The notes under the pieces are model-generated. The model ran no database searches, had not been told where the DNA came from, and worked only from the letters and a program-made list of their open reading frames with translations. The position numbers and the translations under genes were made by a program. Of a DNA stretch of 64,000 nt, positions 56,788 through 64,000 are shown piece by piece. The stretch is from DASXAI01 sp963798445. GTDB taxonomy: Bacteria; Actinomycetota; Acidimicrobiia; Acidimicrobiales; Ilumatobacteraceae. The number at the start of each line of letters is the position of its first letter. The stretch's first letter is position 1. The stretch lies in the NCBI GenBank assembly GCA_963798445.1, contig CAWCTH010000011.1, positions 864,420 through 928,419 on the forward strand, read 5' to 3'.

Positions 56788-57405
56788 TTAGGGCCGGGTC
56801 CGTCCTTTGGTGGCTTTCGTCTTGGTCACGTGATGGAAGAACATCTCCATGGCCTCGTCGACGAGACGGAGCCACCGGTCGCCACCGGGGTCGTTGGAGA
56901 TCTGCTGGTCGGCGAAGCCGGTCCAGATGGCGGTCAGCAGGTCGAGGGCTCGGGGATCGTCGATGCCGATCCGGGCCAGGCGGCTCAGCCGTCACCTGCA
57001 GGCCTTCGATGGCGATGGCGTAGGACTCGGGTGAGGGCTCGAAGCCGGGGATGGTGCGCTGGAACAGCAACTGGTAGCGGGCGCTGTCCTCGGTGCAGAA
57101 CTGGACGAACAGCCGCATCCCCGCTTTGAGGTCGTTCGAGCGGCTCGCCGTGTCGCGAGCAGTTGGCGGTCGCGGTCGAGGAACTCCTGGGCGCCCTGGG
57201 CGAACATGGCGTCGTAGATGGCGTGCTTCGAATCGAAGTACGAGTACAGCGACGGCGCCTGCATGCCCACCCGCCGGGCGACGTCGCGGAGCGAGAGGCC
57301 GGCCAGGCCCTCGGTACGCGCCAGTTCCCAGGCGGCGTCAAGGATCTCGGCTCTCGTCGCCTCATGCCGTTCGGCACGCCGATTGCGGATCGGGCGCTCG
57401 TACAC
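56788..57405 (-). pseudogene. TetR-family regulator with two compensating frameshifts
   Basis: The N-terminus (RHEATRAEILDAAWELARTE, LAGLSLRDVARRVGMQAPSL, YSYFDSKHAIYDAMFAQGAQ) is a perfect TetR HTH. Near 57150 the frame changes to MRLFVQFCTEDSARYQLLFQ and EPSPESYAIAIEGLQ. Near 56985 it returns to the first frame for LARIGIDDPRALDLLTAIWT and LRLVDEAMEMFFHHV, ending at TAA 56788-56790. The restored protein is about 205 aa, normal for the family. The two slips cancel, which is more typical of sequence error than of decay, but this cannot be settled here. Confidence 0.75.
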
Positions 57406-57469
57406 GAATCGAACTATCGAACGGCATCAGGCGTTTGTTCAAGAGGCCGCGCAAGGCAAGGATGGGCCT

Positions 57470-58277
57470 ATGTCCGACGTCGGTGGCGGCTCCCGCTTCT
57501 ACGGCGACCTGGCCGAGTGGTGGCCACTCATCTCGGCGCCCGAGGAGTACGCCGAGGAGGCGGCCTTCGCCGCCACGGTGTTGGCGTCGGCGTCGATCCC
57601 CGTGGGTGACGTCCTCGAACTGGGCAGTGGCGGCGGCAACAACGCCACGCACCTCAAGGGTCAGTTCGTCATGACGCTGGTGGATCTCTCCGAAGCGATG
57701 CTGGACGTGTCGCGAGTGCTCAACCCGGAGTGCCGGCACCGGCAGGGAGACATGCGCACGGTGCGGCTGGGTCGCACGTTCGATGCTGTCTTCGTGCACG
57801 ACGCCGTCTGCTCCATGACCACCGAGGCCGATGTGCGGGCCGCCATGGAGACGGCCTTCGTGCACTGCCGGCCCGGCGGTGTCGCCGTGTTCATGCCCGA
57901 CGACACGACCGAGTCCTTTGCCGAGGACACCGAACACGGCGGCAACGACGGCGCCGGCGGCAGAGGCGCCCGCTACTTGGCCTGGAGCTGGGACCCGGAT
58001 CCGGCCGACACATGGACGGTGACCGAGTACGCCTTCGTGTTGCGCCGAGGCGACGGCTCGGTGGAGGTGGCCCACGAGAGCCATCGCGAGGGTCTGTTCG
58101 GCCGGGAGGTCTGGCTCCGGCTCCTGACCGAGGTGGGCTTCGTCGCCGAATCAGTCGCCGAAGTGACGTCCGACGACCGGCGACCCACGCGAGGTCTTCG
58201 TCGGTCATCGCCCTGCTCATTCCGACGGGCGCTCCCAGCGCACCACGTCGTCGATCTCGCCGCTCTCGACGTCGTAG
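57470..58277 (+). CDS. class I SAM-dependent methyltransferase (frameshift near its end)
   Basis: ATG 57470. VLELGSGGGNNATHLKGQF is motif I near residue 45, MTLVDLSEAMLDVSRVL motif II, FDAVFVHDAVCSMTTEADV motif III and RPGGVAVFMPDDTTESFAE motif IV. WLRLLTEVGFVAESVAEVTS is the usual end region. Near 58190 the reading should move one frame to give EVFVGHRPA. Unshifted, the frame runs on to 58669 antisense to the carbonic anhydrase gene. About 240 residues are well supported; the exact C-terminus is not, and 58277 is the first stop in the corrected frame. Substrate unknown. Confidence 0.75.
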
Positions 58278-58713
58278 ACGAAGCCGGCGATCACCTTCAA
58301 CGGCGTGAGGAAGTTGGTGCTGGTGAGCAGCGCGACGTCTTCCTGGAGGGCGGCGGCGTGGTCGTCGATCGGGAAGAAGCCGAGGTCGGCCCCGGTCAGC
58401 TGGCGCAGCTCGTCGTCGCTCTTGCCGGCCAGGCCGCACTTGGTGTGCTGCATCACCACCACGTTCTCGACACCGAGCACGTGGCTGGAGAGGGCCAGGC
58501 TGCGCAGCACGTCGTCGGTCACCCGGCCCCCGGCGTTGCGGATGACATGCGCTTCACCGAGATGCAGGCCGAGCACAGCGAACACGTCGATGCGGGCGTC
58601 CATGCACGTGACCACGGCCAGGCGGCGTCCCGGGCGGGGGTCGGCGACGTTGGCGCCGCGGCCGCATAGCTCTCGTTGGCGGCGAGGAGCCCGGCGATCT
58701 GCGTCATGCCCAT
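58217..58713 (-). pseudogene. beta-carbonic anhydrase, frameshifted
   Basis: ATG 58713 gives MGMTQIAGLLAANESYA. Near 58660 the frame must change to continue VTCMDARIDVFAVLGLHLGE with the zinc-binding C-x-D-x-R motif, then AHVIRNAGGRVTDDVLRSLA and VVVMQHTKCGLAGKSDDELR with the His and second Cys ligands. All catalytic and zinc residues lie in the second, intact piece, so activity from an internal start is unlikely but the domain is otherwise whole. It would interconvert CO2 and bicarbonate. Confidence 0.8.
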
Positions 58714-58759
58714 CTGGTTAGGCGGCGCAGGGGTGCGCTTGCAAGTGCTTCTGCGCCCC

Positions 58760-59179
58760 GCTATGCCGCGCGCCGGCGGGGCACGGTGCTCGCGAGCGGC
58801 GGCCTGGAGCTCGGCCGAGAAGAACTCCAGCGCGGTGCGGGTCTTGGTGGCCTGGGCCCCTTCCAGGTCGATGCCGTGGGACGAGAGGAGCGCCTTGGCT
58901 TCCGCCGCCACCTGGAACCCTTCGTTCGGGCCACAACTTCGTCGACAGCGCCAGGATGCGCGAACCGTCGGGGTGGGTCCACAGCTCCACCACGACTCGG
59001 CGAGGAAAGGCCGCCGGCGAGACCTTCAGCTTGTGCATGCTGATGGGGCCGAGGATGGACAGGTCGTCCAGCTCGATGCCGGCCGGCGCGTGGACGGCGC
59101 TGCTCCTTGTTGAAGAGCTTCCTGATCGGGCGCTCGCCCTTCAGGACCGGCGCTCGACCGGCGGGAGCGTGTCGGGCAC
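58760..59179 (-). pseudogene. unrecognised conserved-looking protein with about three frameshifts
   Basis: From GTG 59179 the pieces are PDTLPPVERR, then LKGERPIRKLFNKEQ. AGIELDDLSILGPISMHKLK and VVVELWTHPDGSRILALSTK come next, then GFQVAAEAKALLSSHGIDLE and ATKTRTALEFFSAELQAA. Slips are needed near 59155, 59100 and 58935. The joined protein of about 130 aa alternates basic helices and strands. I cannot name the family with confidence; a CYTH-like fold is a guess. It lies upstream of the carbonic anhydrase on the same strand. Confidence 0.55.
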
Positions 59180-59222
59180 GACGGGTTCGGGCGCGCTGGC
59201 TGTGCGGTGGCAGTGTGGGTTC

Positions 59223-60443
59223 ATGACGGCAACGGGGCAGAGCCCGGGTCCCCTCGACGGCATCCGGGTCCTCGATCTGACGACGGTGGTCATGGGTCCC
59301 TACGCCACGCAGAGCCTCGGCGATCTCGGCGCCGACGTCATCAAGGTCGAGACCGCCGGCGGTGACAGCAGCCGGATCATGGGCGGCGGGCCGCACCCCG
59401 AGATGTCGGGTGTGGCGCTCAACCTCCACCGCAACAAGCGGTCGATCTCGCTCGACCTCAAGCACGCCGGTGGCAAGGCGGTGTTCCTCGACCTGCTGGA
59501 CACCAGCGACGTGTTCGTCACCAACCTGCGGCCCGAGCCCGTCCGGCGCCTCGGCCTCGCCTACGAGCACGTCGCACCGACCCGGCCCCGCCTCATCTAC
59601 TGCCAGGCCCATGGGTTCCGCAGTGACACGAGCGCCGCCGACGCGCCCGCCTACGACGACATCATCCAGGCGCTCACCGGTCTGCCGCGCCTCAACGAGG
59701 CCGCCCTCGGCATCACGTTCTTCGTGCCGTCAACCATCGGCGACAAGGTCGCTGCCCTCACCATCGTGCAGAGCGTGCTCGCCGCCCTCTTCCATCGCGA
59801 GCGCACGGGTCAGGGCCAGCGCGTCGAGGTACCGATGTTCGACGCGGTGCTGGCGTTCAACCTGGTCGAGCACCTTGCGCGCGCCGCGGTGGCGGGGGAG
59901 CCGGCCGGCTACAACCGCATGCTCACGCCGCATCGCGGGCCGCACCGCACGAGCGACGGCTACGTCGCCATGATGCCGTACACCGACAAGCACTGGCGGG
60001 CGCTGTTCGCCGCGGTGGGGCGGGAGGAACTGCTCGACGAACCGTGGTTCGCCGATCATGCGGCGCGGATCACCAACGCCCACGATGTCTACGGCGCCCT
60101 GGCGGCCATCGTGCGGGAGCGGACGACCGGCGAATGGCTGGAGCTCTGCCACGCCATCGGCGTGCCGGCCAGCCCCGTGCCCACCATCGACGAGATCGTC
60201 GTGGACCCTGCACTGCACATGGGCGCCATCACGGAGGCGGAGCATCCGGTGATCGGCCCGTACCGCCAGATCGAACCGGCGGCCCGCTTCTCGAGATCGC
60301 CGCAGTCGGTGCGCCGCCCCGCGCCCATGCTGGCCGAGCACACGCGCGAGATCCTGGACGAGCTGGGCTACGACGATGCCACGGTCGACCGGCTGGTCGA
60401 CGAGGGAGCTGTAGCCGAGCCGCGACGCGCGCCCACTCGGTGA
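59223..60443 (+). CDS. CaiB/BaiF (family III) CoA transferase
   Basis: 406 aa from ATG 59223 (MTATGQSPGPLDGIRVLDLT). VVMGPYATQSLGDLGADVIK, HRNKRSISLDLKHAGGKAVF, TSDVFVTNLRPEPVRRLGLA and ERTGQGQRVEVPMFDAVLAF in family order; the C-terminal small domain has CHAIGVPASPVPTIDEIVVD. Third member of this family in the window, on the other strand and far from the first two. Substrate unknown. Confidence 0.93.
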   Translation: MTATGQSPGPLDGIRVLDLTTVVMGPYATQSLGDLGADVIKVETAGGDSSRIMGGGPHPEMSGVALNLHRNKRSISLDLKHAGGKAVFLDLLDTSDVFVTNLRPEPVRRLGLAYEHVAPTRPRLIYCQAHGFRSDTSAADAPAYDDIIQALTGLPRLNEAALGITFFVPSTIGDKVAALTIVQSVLAALFHRERTGQGQRVEVPMFDAVLAFNLVEHLARAAVAGEPAGYNRMLTPHRGPHRTSDGYVAMMPYTDKHWRALFAAVGREELLDEPWFADHAARITNAHDVYGALAAIVRERTTGEWLELCHAIGVPASPVPTIDEIVVDPALHMGAITEAEHPVIGPYRQIEPAARFSRSPQSVRRPAPMLAEHTREILDELGYDDATVDRLVDEGAVAEPRRAPTR

Positions 60444-60496
60444 CGCGGTACGGCCTGCACTCCCACGGACGCTCGTTCGAGTTCGCCGACCGAGCC

Positions 60497-60955
60497 CTAG
60501 AGCGAGGCGAGGGCAAGCCCCGCGCCGGCCGCCAGCAGCCCGCCCCCGGTGTTCACGACGACGTTGCGAATGGCGGCGCCTCGGGCACGCCGGCCTCCCC
60601 GCCGCCCTTCGCCCCCGCCCCCCCGCCCTTCGCTCCCGCCCCCCCGCCCTTCGCTCCCGCCCCCCCGCCCCGTCCCCTCAATCAGTCGCACGGTCTCGAA
60701 GGCGAACGTCGAGAACGTGGTGTACGCACCGCAGAACCCGGTGCCCAGGACGAGCGTGGCGTCGGACGGGAAGGCGTGATAGAGGGCGAGGCCGCTCAGG
60801 AGCCCCAGTGCGAACGAGCCGCTGATGTTGACGACCCCCGTCCCCCACGGGTACTCAGCGCTGGTGGCGCGCTGCACCACGCTGTCGAGGAGGTACCGCG
60901 CTGGTGCACCCAACGCCGCGGCGACCAGGAACGCGATCCACACGGGCGCGGTCAC
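60497..60955 (-). CDS. crcB: CrcB-type fluoride channel subunit with glycine-rich insertion
   Basis: 152 aa from GTG 60955, overlapping the stop of the upstream crcB by 4 bp. Four membrane segments with the Fluc signatures LGAPARYLLDSVVQ, YPWGTGVVNISGSFALGLLS and LGTGFCGAYTTFSTFAFETV. Between TM3 and TM4 sits a Gly/Arg insertion of about 30 residues (EGRGGGS units) coded by a 21-bp tandem repeat, absent from ordinary CrcB proteins of about 125 aa. Heterodimeric Fluc channels need two subunits, which fits the tandem gene pair. Confidence 0.9.
   Translation of the reverse strand: MTAPVWIAFLVAAALGAPARYLLDSVVQRATSAEYPWGTGVVNISGSFALGLLSGLALYHAFPSDATLVLGTGFCGAYTTFSTFAFETVRLIEGTGRGGGSEGRGGGSEGRGGGGEGRRGGRRARGAAIRNVVVNTGGGLLAAGAGLALASL
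60603..60665. repeat. three 21-bp tandem repeats inside crcB
   Basis: Three consecutive 21-bp units (60603-60623, 60624-60644, 60645-60665), each starting CGCCCTTCGC; the first differs from the others by one base. The period is seven codons, so copy-number change keeps the frame. A partial fourth unit follows. Confidence 0.85.
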
Positions 60956-61464
60956 GGGTGTCCCTGCGGCAGCCTCAGGCGAGGCAGGAGGCGACCAGCG
61001 GTCACGCCCAGCCAGGCAACGGTGATGCCGGCAGCGAGGCTGGCGACCACGTACGAGGCAGCGACGAAGACGTGCCCATCCTTGATGAGCAGATCCGTCT
61101 CCACGCTGAAGGTCGAGAAGGTCGTGTACGCCCCCAGAAATCCGGTGCCGGCAAAGGCCCGGGCGTAGCGCGACGGCGGGAACCGCTCGATGAACAGCAC
61201 CAGCAGCACACCGAGCATGAACGAGCCGGAGACGTTCGTCCAGAACGTCGCCCACGGGAAGGTGCCCCCCGGCACGGTGATGGCCCGCGACACCCAGTAG
61301 CGGGCGGCGGCACCCGGCATCGCCCCGAGCGAGATGGCCGCCAGCACCCGCGGGTCGATCCGGCTCGGGACTCGACCGCTCGACGGCTCGATGTCCAGAT
61401 CGGGGTCGACGGGTAGATCGTCCCAGCCGTCACCCCGGTCGTCGCGGTCGCCCTCGTCGTCCAC
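60952..61464 (-). CDS. crcB: CrcB-type fluoride channel subunit, first of the pair
   Basis: 170 aa from GTG 61464, 14 bp after the prfC stop. An acidic N-terminal tail of about 45 residues (VDDEGDRDDRGDGWDDLP) precedes the channel: AMPGAAARYWVSRAITVPGG, FPWATFWTNVSGSFMLGVLL, then FAGTGFLGAYTTFSTFSVET and a last membrane segment. The Asn, the Phe pair and the central TTFSTF match Fluc channels, which export fluoride as dual-topology dimers. The start is chosen to avoid overlap with prfC; a shorter protein is possible. Confidence 0.88.
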   Translation of the reverse strand: MDDEGDRDDRGDGWDDLPVDPDLDIEPSSGRVPSRIDPRVLAAISLGAMPGAAARYWVSRAITVPGGTFPWATFWTNVSGSFMLGVLLVLFIERFPPSRYARAFAGTGFLGAYTTFSTFSVETDLLIKDGHVFVAASYVVASLAAGITVAWLGVTAGRLLPRLRLPQGHP

Positions 61465-61477
61465 GGCGTAAGCGCCC

Positions 61478-63070
61478 TCAGGCCTCGCGGTCGGTGTCGG
61501 CGAGGATGTGCTGCAGCACGAGCTTGGGCTCGTCGCGCTCGAGCTGCTGGACGCGGTAGCGGCTCTTGAACAGAGCGACGAGGGCGCCGTCGGTGCGGTG
61601 CAGGACGCGCACGTCGCTGAGGTGGCGCAGGCGCTGGGCCGAGGTCTCGTCGGTGATGCGGATCGCTTGGTACCCGGCCGGTTCGAGGTTGACGGGAGCC
61701 CCGAACTCGTTGGCGAGGCGGTGGCTGAACACCTCGAACTGCAAGGCGCCGACGGCGGCCAGCACGGGCGCGGTGTCGCCGGCATCCGGGTCGCGGAGCA
61801 CTTGCACGACGCCCTCTTCGTCCAGTTCGGCCAGGCCGCGCCGGAACTGCTTGAAGCGGCCGTTGTCGCGCGGCCGGGCCGTGGCGAACACCTCGGGGGC
61901 GAACCGCGGCATGCCGGGGTACGCGACGGCGGCGCCGGCGAAGAGCGTGTCGCCCAGGCGGATGCCGTTGGCGTTCACGAGGCCGACGACGTCGCCCGGG
62001 AAGGCCTCGTCGACGGTCTCGCGCTCAGCGCCGAAGGCGGTGGTGGCGTACTTGGTGGTGAGATCGCGCTGGGTGCGCTCGCAGGTGACGGCCATGCCCC
62101 GCTCGAAGCGACCCGAGCACACACGGGCAAAGGCGATGCGGTCCCGGTGGGCCGGGTCCATGTTGGCCTGGATCTTGAAGACGAAGGCGGAGAACGGCGC
62201 GTCGAGGGCACGGGGCCGGCTGTCCACATCGAGCCGCGGCGGCGGGGCGGGCGTCTGCTCGATGACCGCATCGAGAAGCATCCGCACCCCGAAGTTGGTG
62301 ATGGCCGAGCCGAAGAAGACGGGCGTCGATTCGCCGGCCAGGAACGACTTGGCGTCCACGTCGGCACCGACGGCGTCGAGCAGGGCGCACTCGTCGAGGG
62401 CGGCGCGCCAAGCGCTGCCTTCCTCGGCCGCCGCTCGTTCGGGCGTGATGATCTCTTCGGGGGCGATGCCGGCGCCGCGCGCCGTGCGGGTGAAGCGCAC
62501 GTACTGCCCGGACCGGCGGTCGATCACTCCGCGGAAGTCGCCAGGTACACCCACGGGCCAGCTGGCCGGCGTGGGCCGCAGCCCGATCTGGGCCTCGATC
62601 TCGTCGAGCAGTTCCAGCGGCTCGCGCCCGGGTCGGTCGTACTTGTTGATGAACGTGAGCACGGGCAGATCCCGGGCCCGGCAGACCTGGAACAGCTTGA
62701 GGGTCTGGGCTTCCACGCCCTTGGCCGCATCGAGCACCATCACGACGGCGTCGACGGCGGCCAGGACGCGGTAGGTGTCCTCGGAGAAGTCGCGGTGACC
62801 GGGCGTGTCGAGCAGGTTGATGACGTGGTCCCGGTACGGGAACTGCAACACCGTCGAGGAGATGGAGATGCCGCGCTGCTGCTCCAGGTCCATCCAGTCC
62901 GACCGGGCCGTCCGGCCCCGGCCCCTGACCGAGCCGGCTTCCTGGATGGCTCCGGCATAGAGCAGGAACTTCTCGGTCAGGGTGGTCTTACCGGCGTCAG
63001 GGTGGCTGATGATGGCGAACGTGCGCCGCCGCGTGGCCTCGCCCGAGATGGAGCTGTCGACGGTCATCAT
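61478..63070 (-). CDS. prfC: peptide chain release factor 3
   Basis: 530 aa, full length. G1 AIISHPDAGKTTLTEKFLLY, the RF3-typical GRGRTARSDWMDLEQQRGIS, G3 LLDTPGHRDFSEDTYRVLAA and G4 FINKYDRPGREPLELLDEIE. After the GTPase come the beta-barrel and C-terminal RF3 domains (FKQFRRGLAELDEEGVVQVL). This GTPase removes RF1/RF2 from the ribosome after termination. The crcB pair follows on the same strand within 14 bp. Confidence 0.97.
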   Translation of the reverse strand: MMTVDSSISGEATRRRTFAIISHPDAGKTTLTEKFLLYAGAIQEAGSVRGRGRTARSDWMDLEQQRGISISSTVLQFPYRDHVINLLDTPGHRDFSEDTYRVLAAVDAVVMVLDAAKGVEAQTLKLFQVCRARDLPVLTFINKYDRPGREPLELLDEIEAQIGLRPTPASWPVGVPGDFRGVIDRRSGQYVRFTRTARGAGIAPEEIITPERAAAEEGSAWRAALDECALLDAVGADVDAKSFLAGESTPVFFGSAITNFGVRMLLDAVIEQTPAPPPRLDVDSRPRALDAPFSAFVFKIQANMDPAHRDRIAFARVCSGRFERGMAVTCERTQRDLTTKYATTAFGAERETVDEAFPGDVVGLVNANGIRLGDTLFAGAAVAYPGMPRFAPEVFATARPRDNGRFKQFRRGLAELDEEGVVQVLRDPDAGDTAPVLAAVGALQFEVFSHRLANEFGAPVNLEPAGYQAIRITDETSAQRLRHLSDVRVLHRTDGALVALFKSRYRVQQLERDEPKLVLQHILADTDREA

Positions 63071-63180
63071 CTGGCCTTTCGTGCCCTCGGCGGTGATGCC
63101 ACCCCCGCCTACGGGCGTTGGCCAGCGATTTGGCCGGGTCGAGCCGTACCCGGTCAGGATACCGCCGGTCGTGGCGCCAG

Positions 63181-63942
63181 CTATGCCGGTACTCGGCTGA
63201 CACGGGCCGATGCGACGTGCTCGTCAGCGGGGCTGCGGGCACTCCGGAACGATTCGGTGCGCCACCACTCCCGGTACGCGTCGGGACCGAGCAGCTCGAT
63301 GAGGCCTTGCGTCTGCGAGGCGTGGGCCAGGAGGGCGGCCACCTTGCGATCGAGCAACTCGTCGCTCAACCGGACGCTGTGGGCCATGTCGGCGGGCTCG
63401 GTGCAGGGCGGGTCCGGCTGGTCGGCCCAGAGCCCGATCTGATGGTTGATCGGGCTCCACCGGCGGTGGAATTCGGGCCCGACGGTGGCGTACCACAGCT
63501 CGGCCGACGGCCTCGTCTGTGCCCACGCGTCGGTGGTCCAGCGACACACGGCGCGGTGATCGGGATGCCCTGTGAGGCCGTCGGGCCCGAAGGTCACGAT
63601 GAGGTCAGGCTCGATCGAGGCGATGCAGGCGGCGACGGCGCCGGTGCCGTCGTGGCGCTCGCAGGTGCCGTCTTCGAGTCCGAGCAGATGGAGCTCGTCG
63701 ACATCGAGGGCGGCGAGGCTGTTGCGCAGCTCCGCGTGGCGCAGTGATGCCAGCCGGTCCGGCGGCCACGTCGTCGGGTCGTTCGTACCGTGCTGGCCGA
63801 GCGTGGCGGTCACGACCACCACCCGATCGCCGCGTTGACGGAACTGCGCCATGAGCCCGGCCGACAGGTAGGCCTCGTCGTCGGGGTGGGCCCAGACGCC
63901 GAGCAGGGTGCGCTTGGTGGTCGTGCGGGGGATGTAGCTCAT
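63181..63942 (-). CDS. PIG-L family deacetylase
   Basis: 253 aa from ATG 63942 (MSYIPRTTTKRTLLGVWAHP). The zinc motif is VWAHPDDEAYLSAG, with the third ligand His in LTGHPDHRAVCRW. Members in actinobacteria remove acetyl groups from GlcNAc-containing small molecules (MshB, Mca and related). MshB and Mca cannot be told apart here by eye, so no symbol is given. It ends about 110 bp before prfC starts on the same strand. Confidence 0.92.
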   Translation of the reverse strand: MSYIPRTTTKRTLLGVWAHPDDEAYLSAGLMAQFRQRGDRVVVVTATLGQHGTNDPTTWPPDRLASLRHAELRNSLAALDVDELHLLGLEDGTCERHDGTGAVAACIASIEPDLIVTFGPDGLTGHPDHRAVCRWTTDAWAQTRPSAELWYATVGPEFHRRWSPINHQIGLWADQPDPPCTEPADMAHSVRLSDELLDRKVAALLAHASQTQGLIELLGPDAYREWWRTESFRSARSPADEHVASARVSRVPA

Positions 63943-64000
63943 GGTCGGACCGTAGAGAGGCGGCCTTACCGGTCCCTTCCCCACGTCTGCGTGGGTTCCT

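Noticed and set aside
60603..60665. CRISPR-like array
   Set aside because: The repeats are head to tail without spacers and lie in frame inside crcB. No array with unique spacers occurs elsewhere in the window.
60956..61477. Fluoride riboswitch in front of the crcB genes
   Set aside because: The space before the first crcB is only 14 bp after prfC, and no conserved fluoride-aptamer sequence was seen.

Overview
The window is high-GC DNA from an actinobacterium, most likely class Acidimicrobiia; the class is an inference from gene content, not from a marker-gene tree. Three things point there. LexA boxes are of the actinobacterial CGAAC-N4-GTTCG type. The order recA - miaB - miaA - dapF - hflX - lexA - LysM protein - nrdR matches the conserved actinobacterial order known from Mycobacterium. 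The rest is rich in CoA transferases, acyl-CoA enzymes and flavin oxidoreductases.

Layout. 0-6.6 kb: an acyl-CoA catabolic group (TetR regulator, two family III CoA transferases, an acyl-CoA carboxyltransferase, an acyl-CoA dehydrogenase) plus an unknown beta-rich protein. 6.6-11 kb: a small Cys protein, an HSL-type esterase and a furA-katG peroxide-defence operon. 11-18.5 kb: a worn accessory stretch with a sigma factor lacking region 2, a frameshifted SnoaL-like gene, an SDR without its usual catalytic residues, a DinB-like protein, a collapsed vapBC remnant that keeps its operator-like palindrome, a Baeyer-Villiger-type monooxygenase, a Cys-free HesB-like protein and a frameshifted secreted beta-helix protein. 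18.6-21.5 kb: a large AfsR/SARP regulator. 21.6-26.0 kb: a decayed integrative element in the 3' end of tRNA-Lys, with a 52-bp att-like repeat, a broken integrase, a relaxase remnant and a small RHH gene pair, lying in tandem with the stub of an older related element. A tRNA-His follows.

26-44 kb is the conserved core: aminomutase-like aminotransferase, recA (with SOS box), VOC protein, miaB, miaA (frameshifted here), dapF, hflX, dapC, dapD, lexA, a divergent LysM protein under three LexA-like boxes, nrdR, a RibD-like reductase and the B12-dependent ribonucleotide reductase nrdJ. It combines the SOS circuit, tRNA A37 modification, lysine/diaminopimelate synthesis and dNTP supply.

44-64 kb is mixed metabolism: methyltransferases, pirin, a small kinase, a CPBP protease, an LLM flavoprotein, thymidine kinase, acyl-CoA synthetase, GH1 glycosidase, enoyl-CoA hydratase, epoxide hydrolase, a CoA transferase, a crcB pair, RF3 and a PIG-L deacetylase. 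From about 56.0 to 59.2 kb nearly every gene is frameshifted, which means either a low-quality stretch of assembly or a local cluster of decay. A ~140-bp intergenic repeat occurs in inverted orientation at 44.9 and 52.7 kb, with a shorter relative at 35.25 kb.

I see no CRISPR array, rRNA or intact insertion sequence. The most unusual parts are the nested tRNA-Lys element, the intergenic repeat family, the glycine-rich tandem repeat inside a CrcB channel, and the vapBC remnant.
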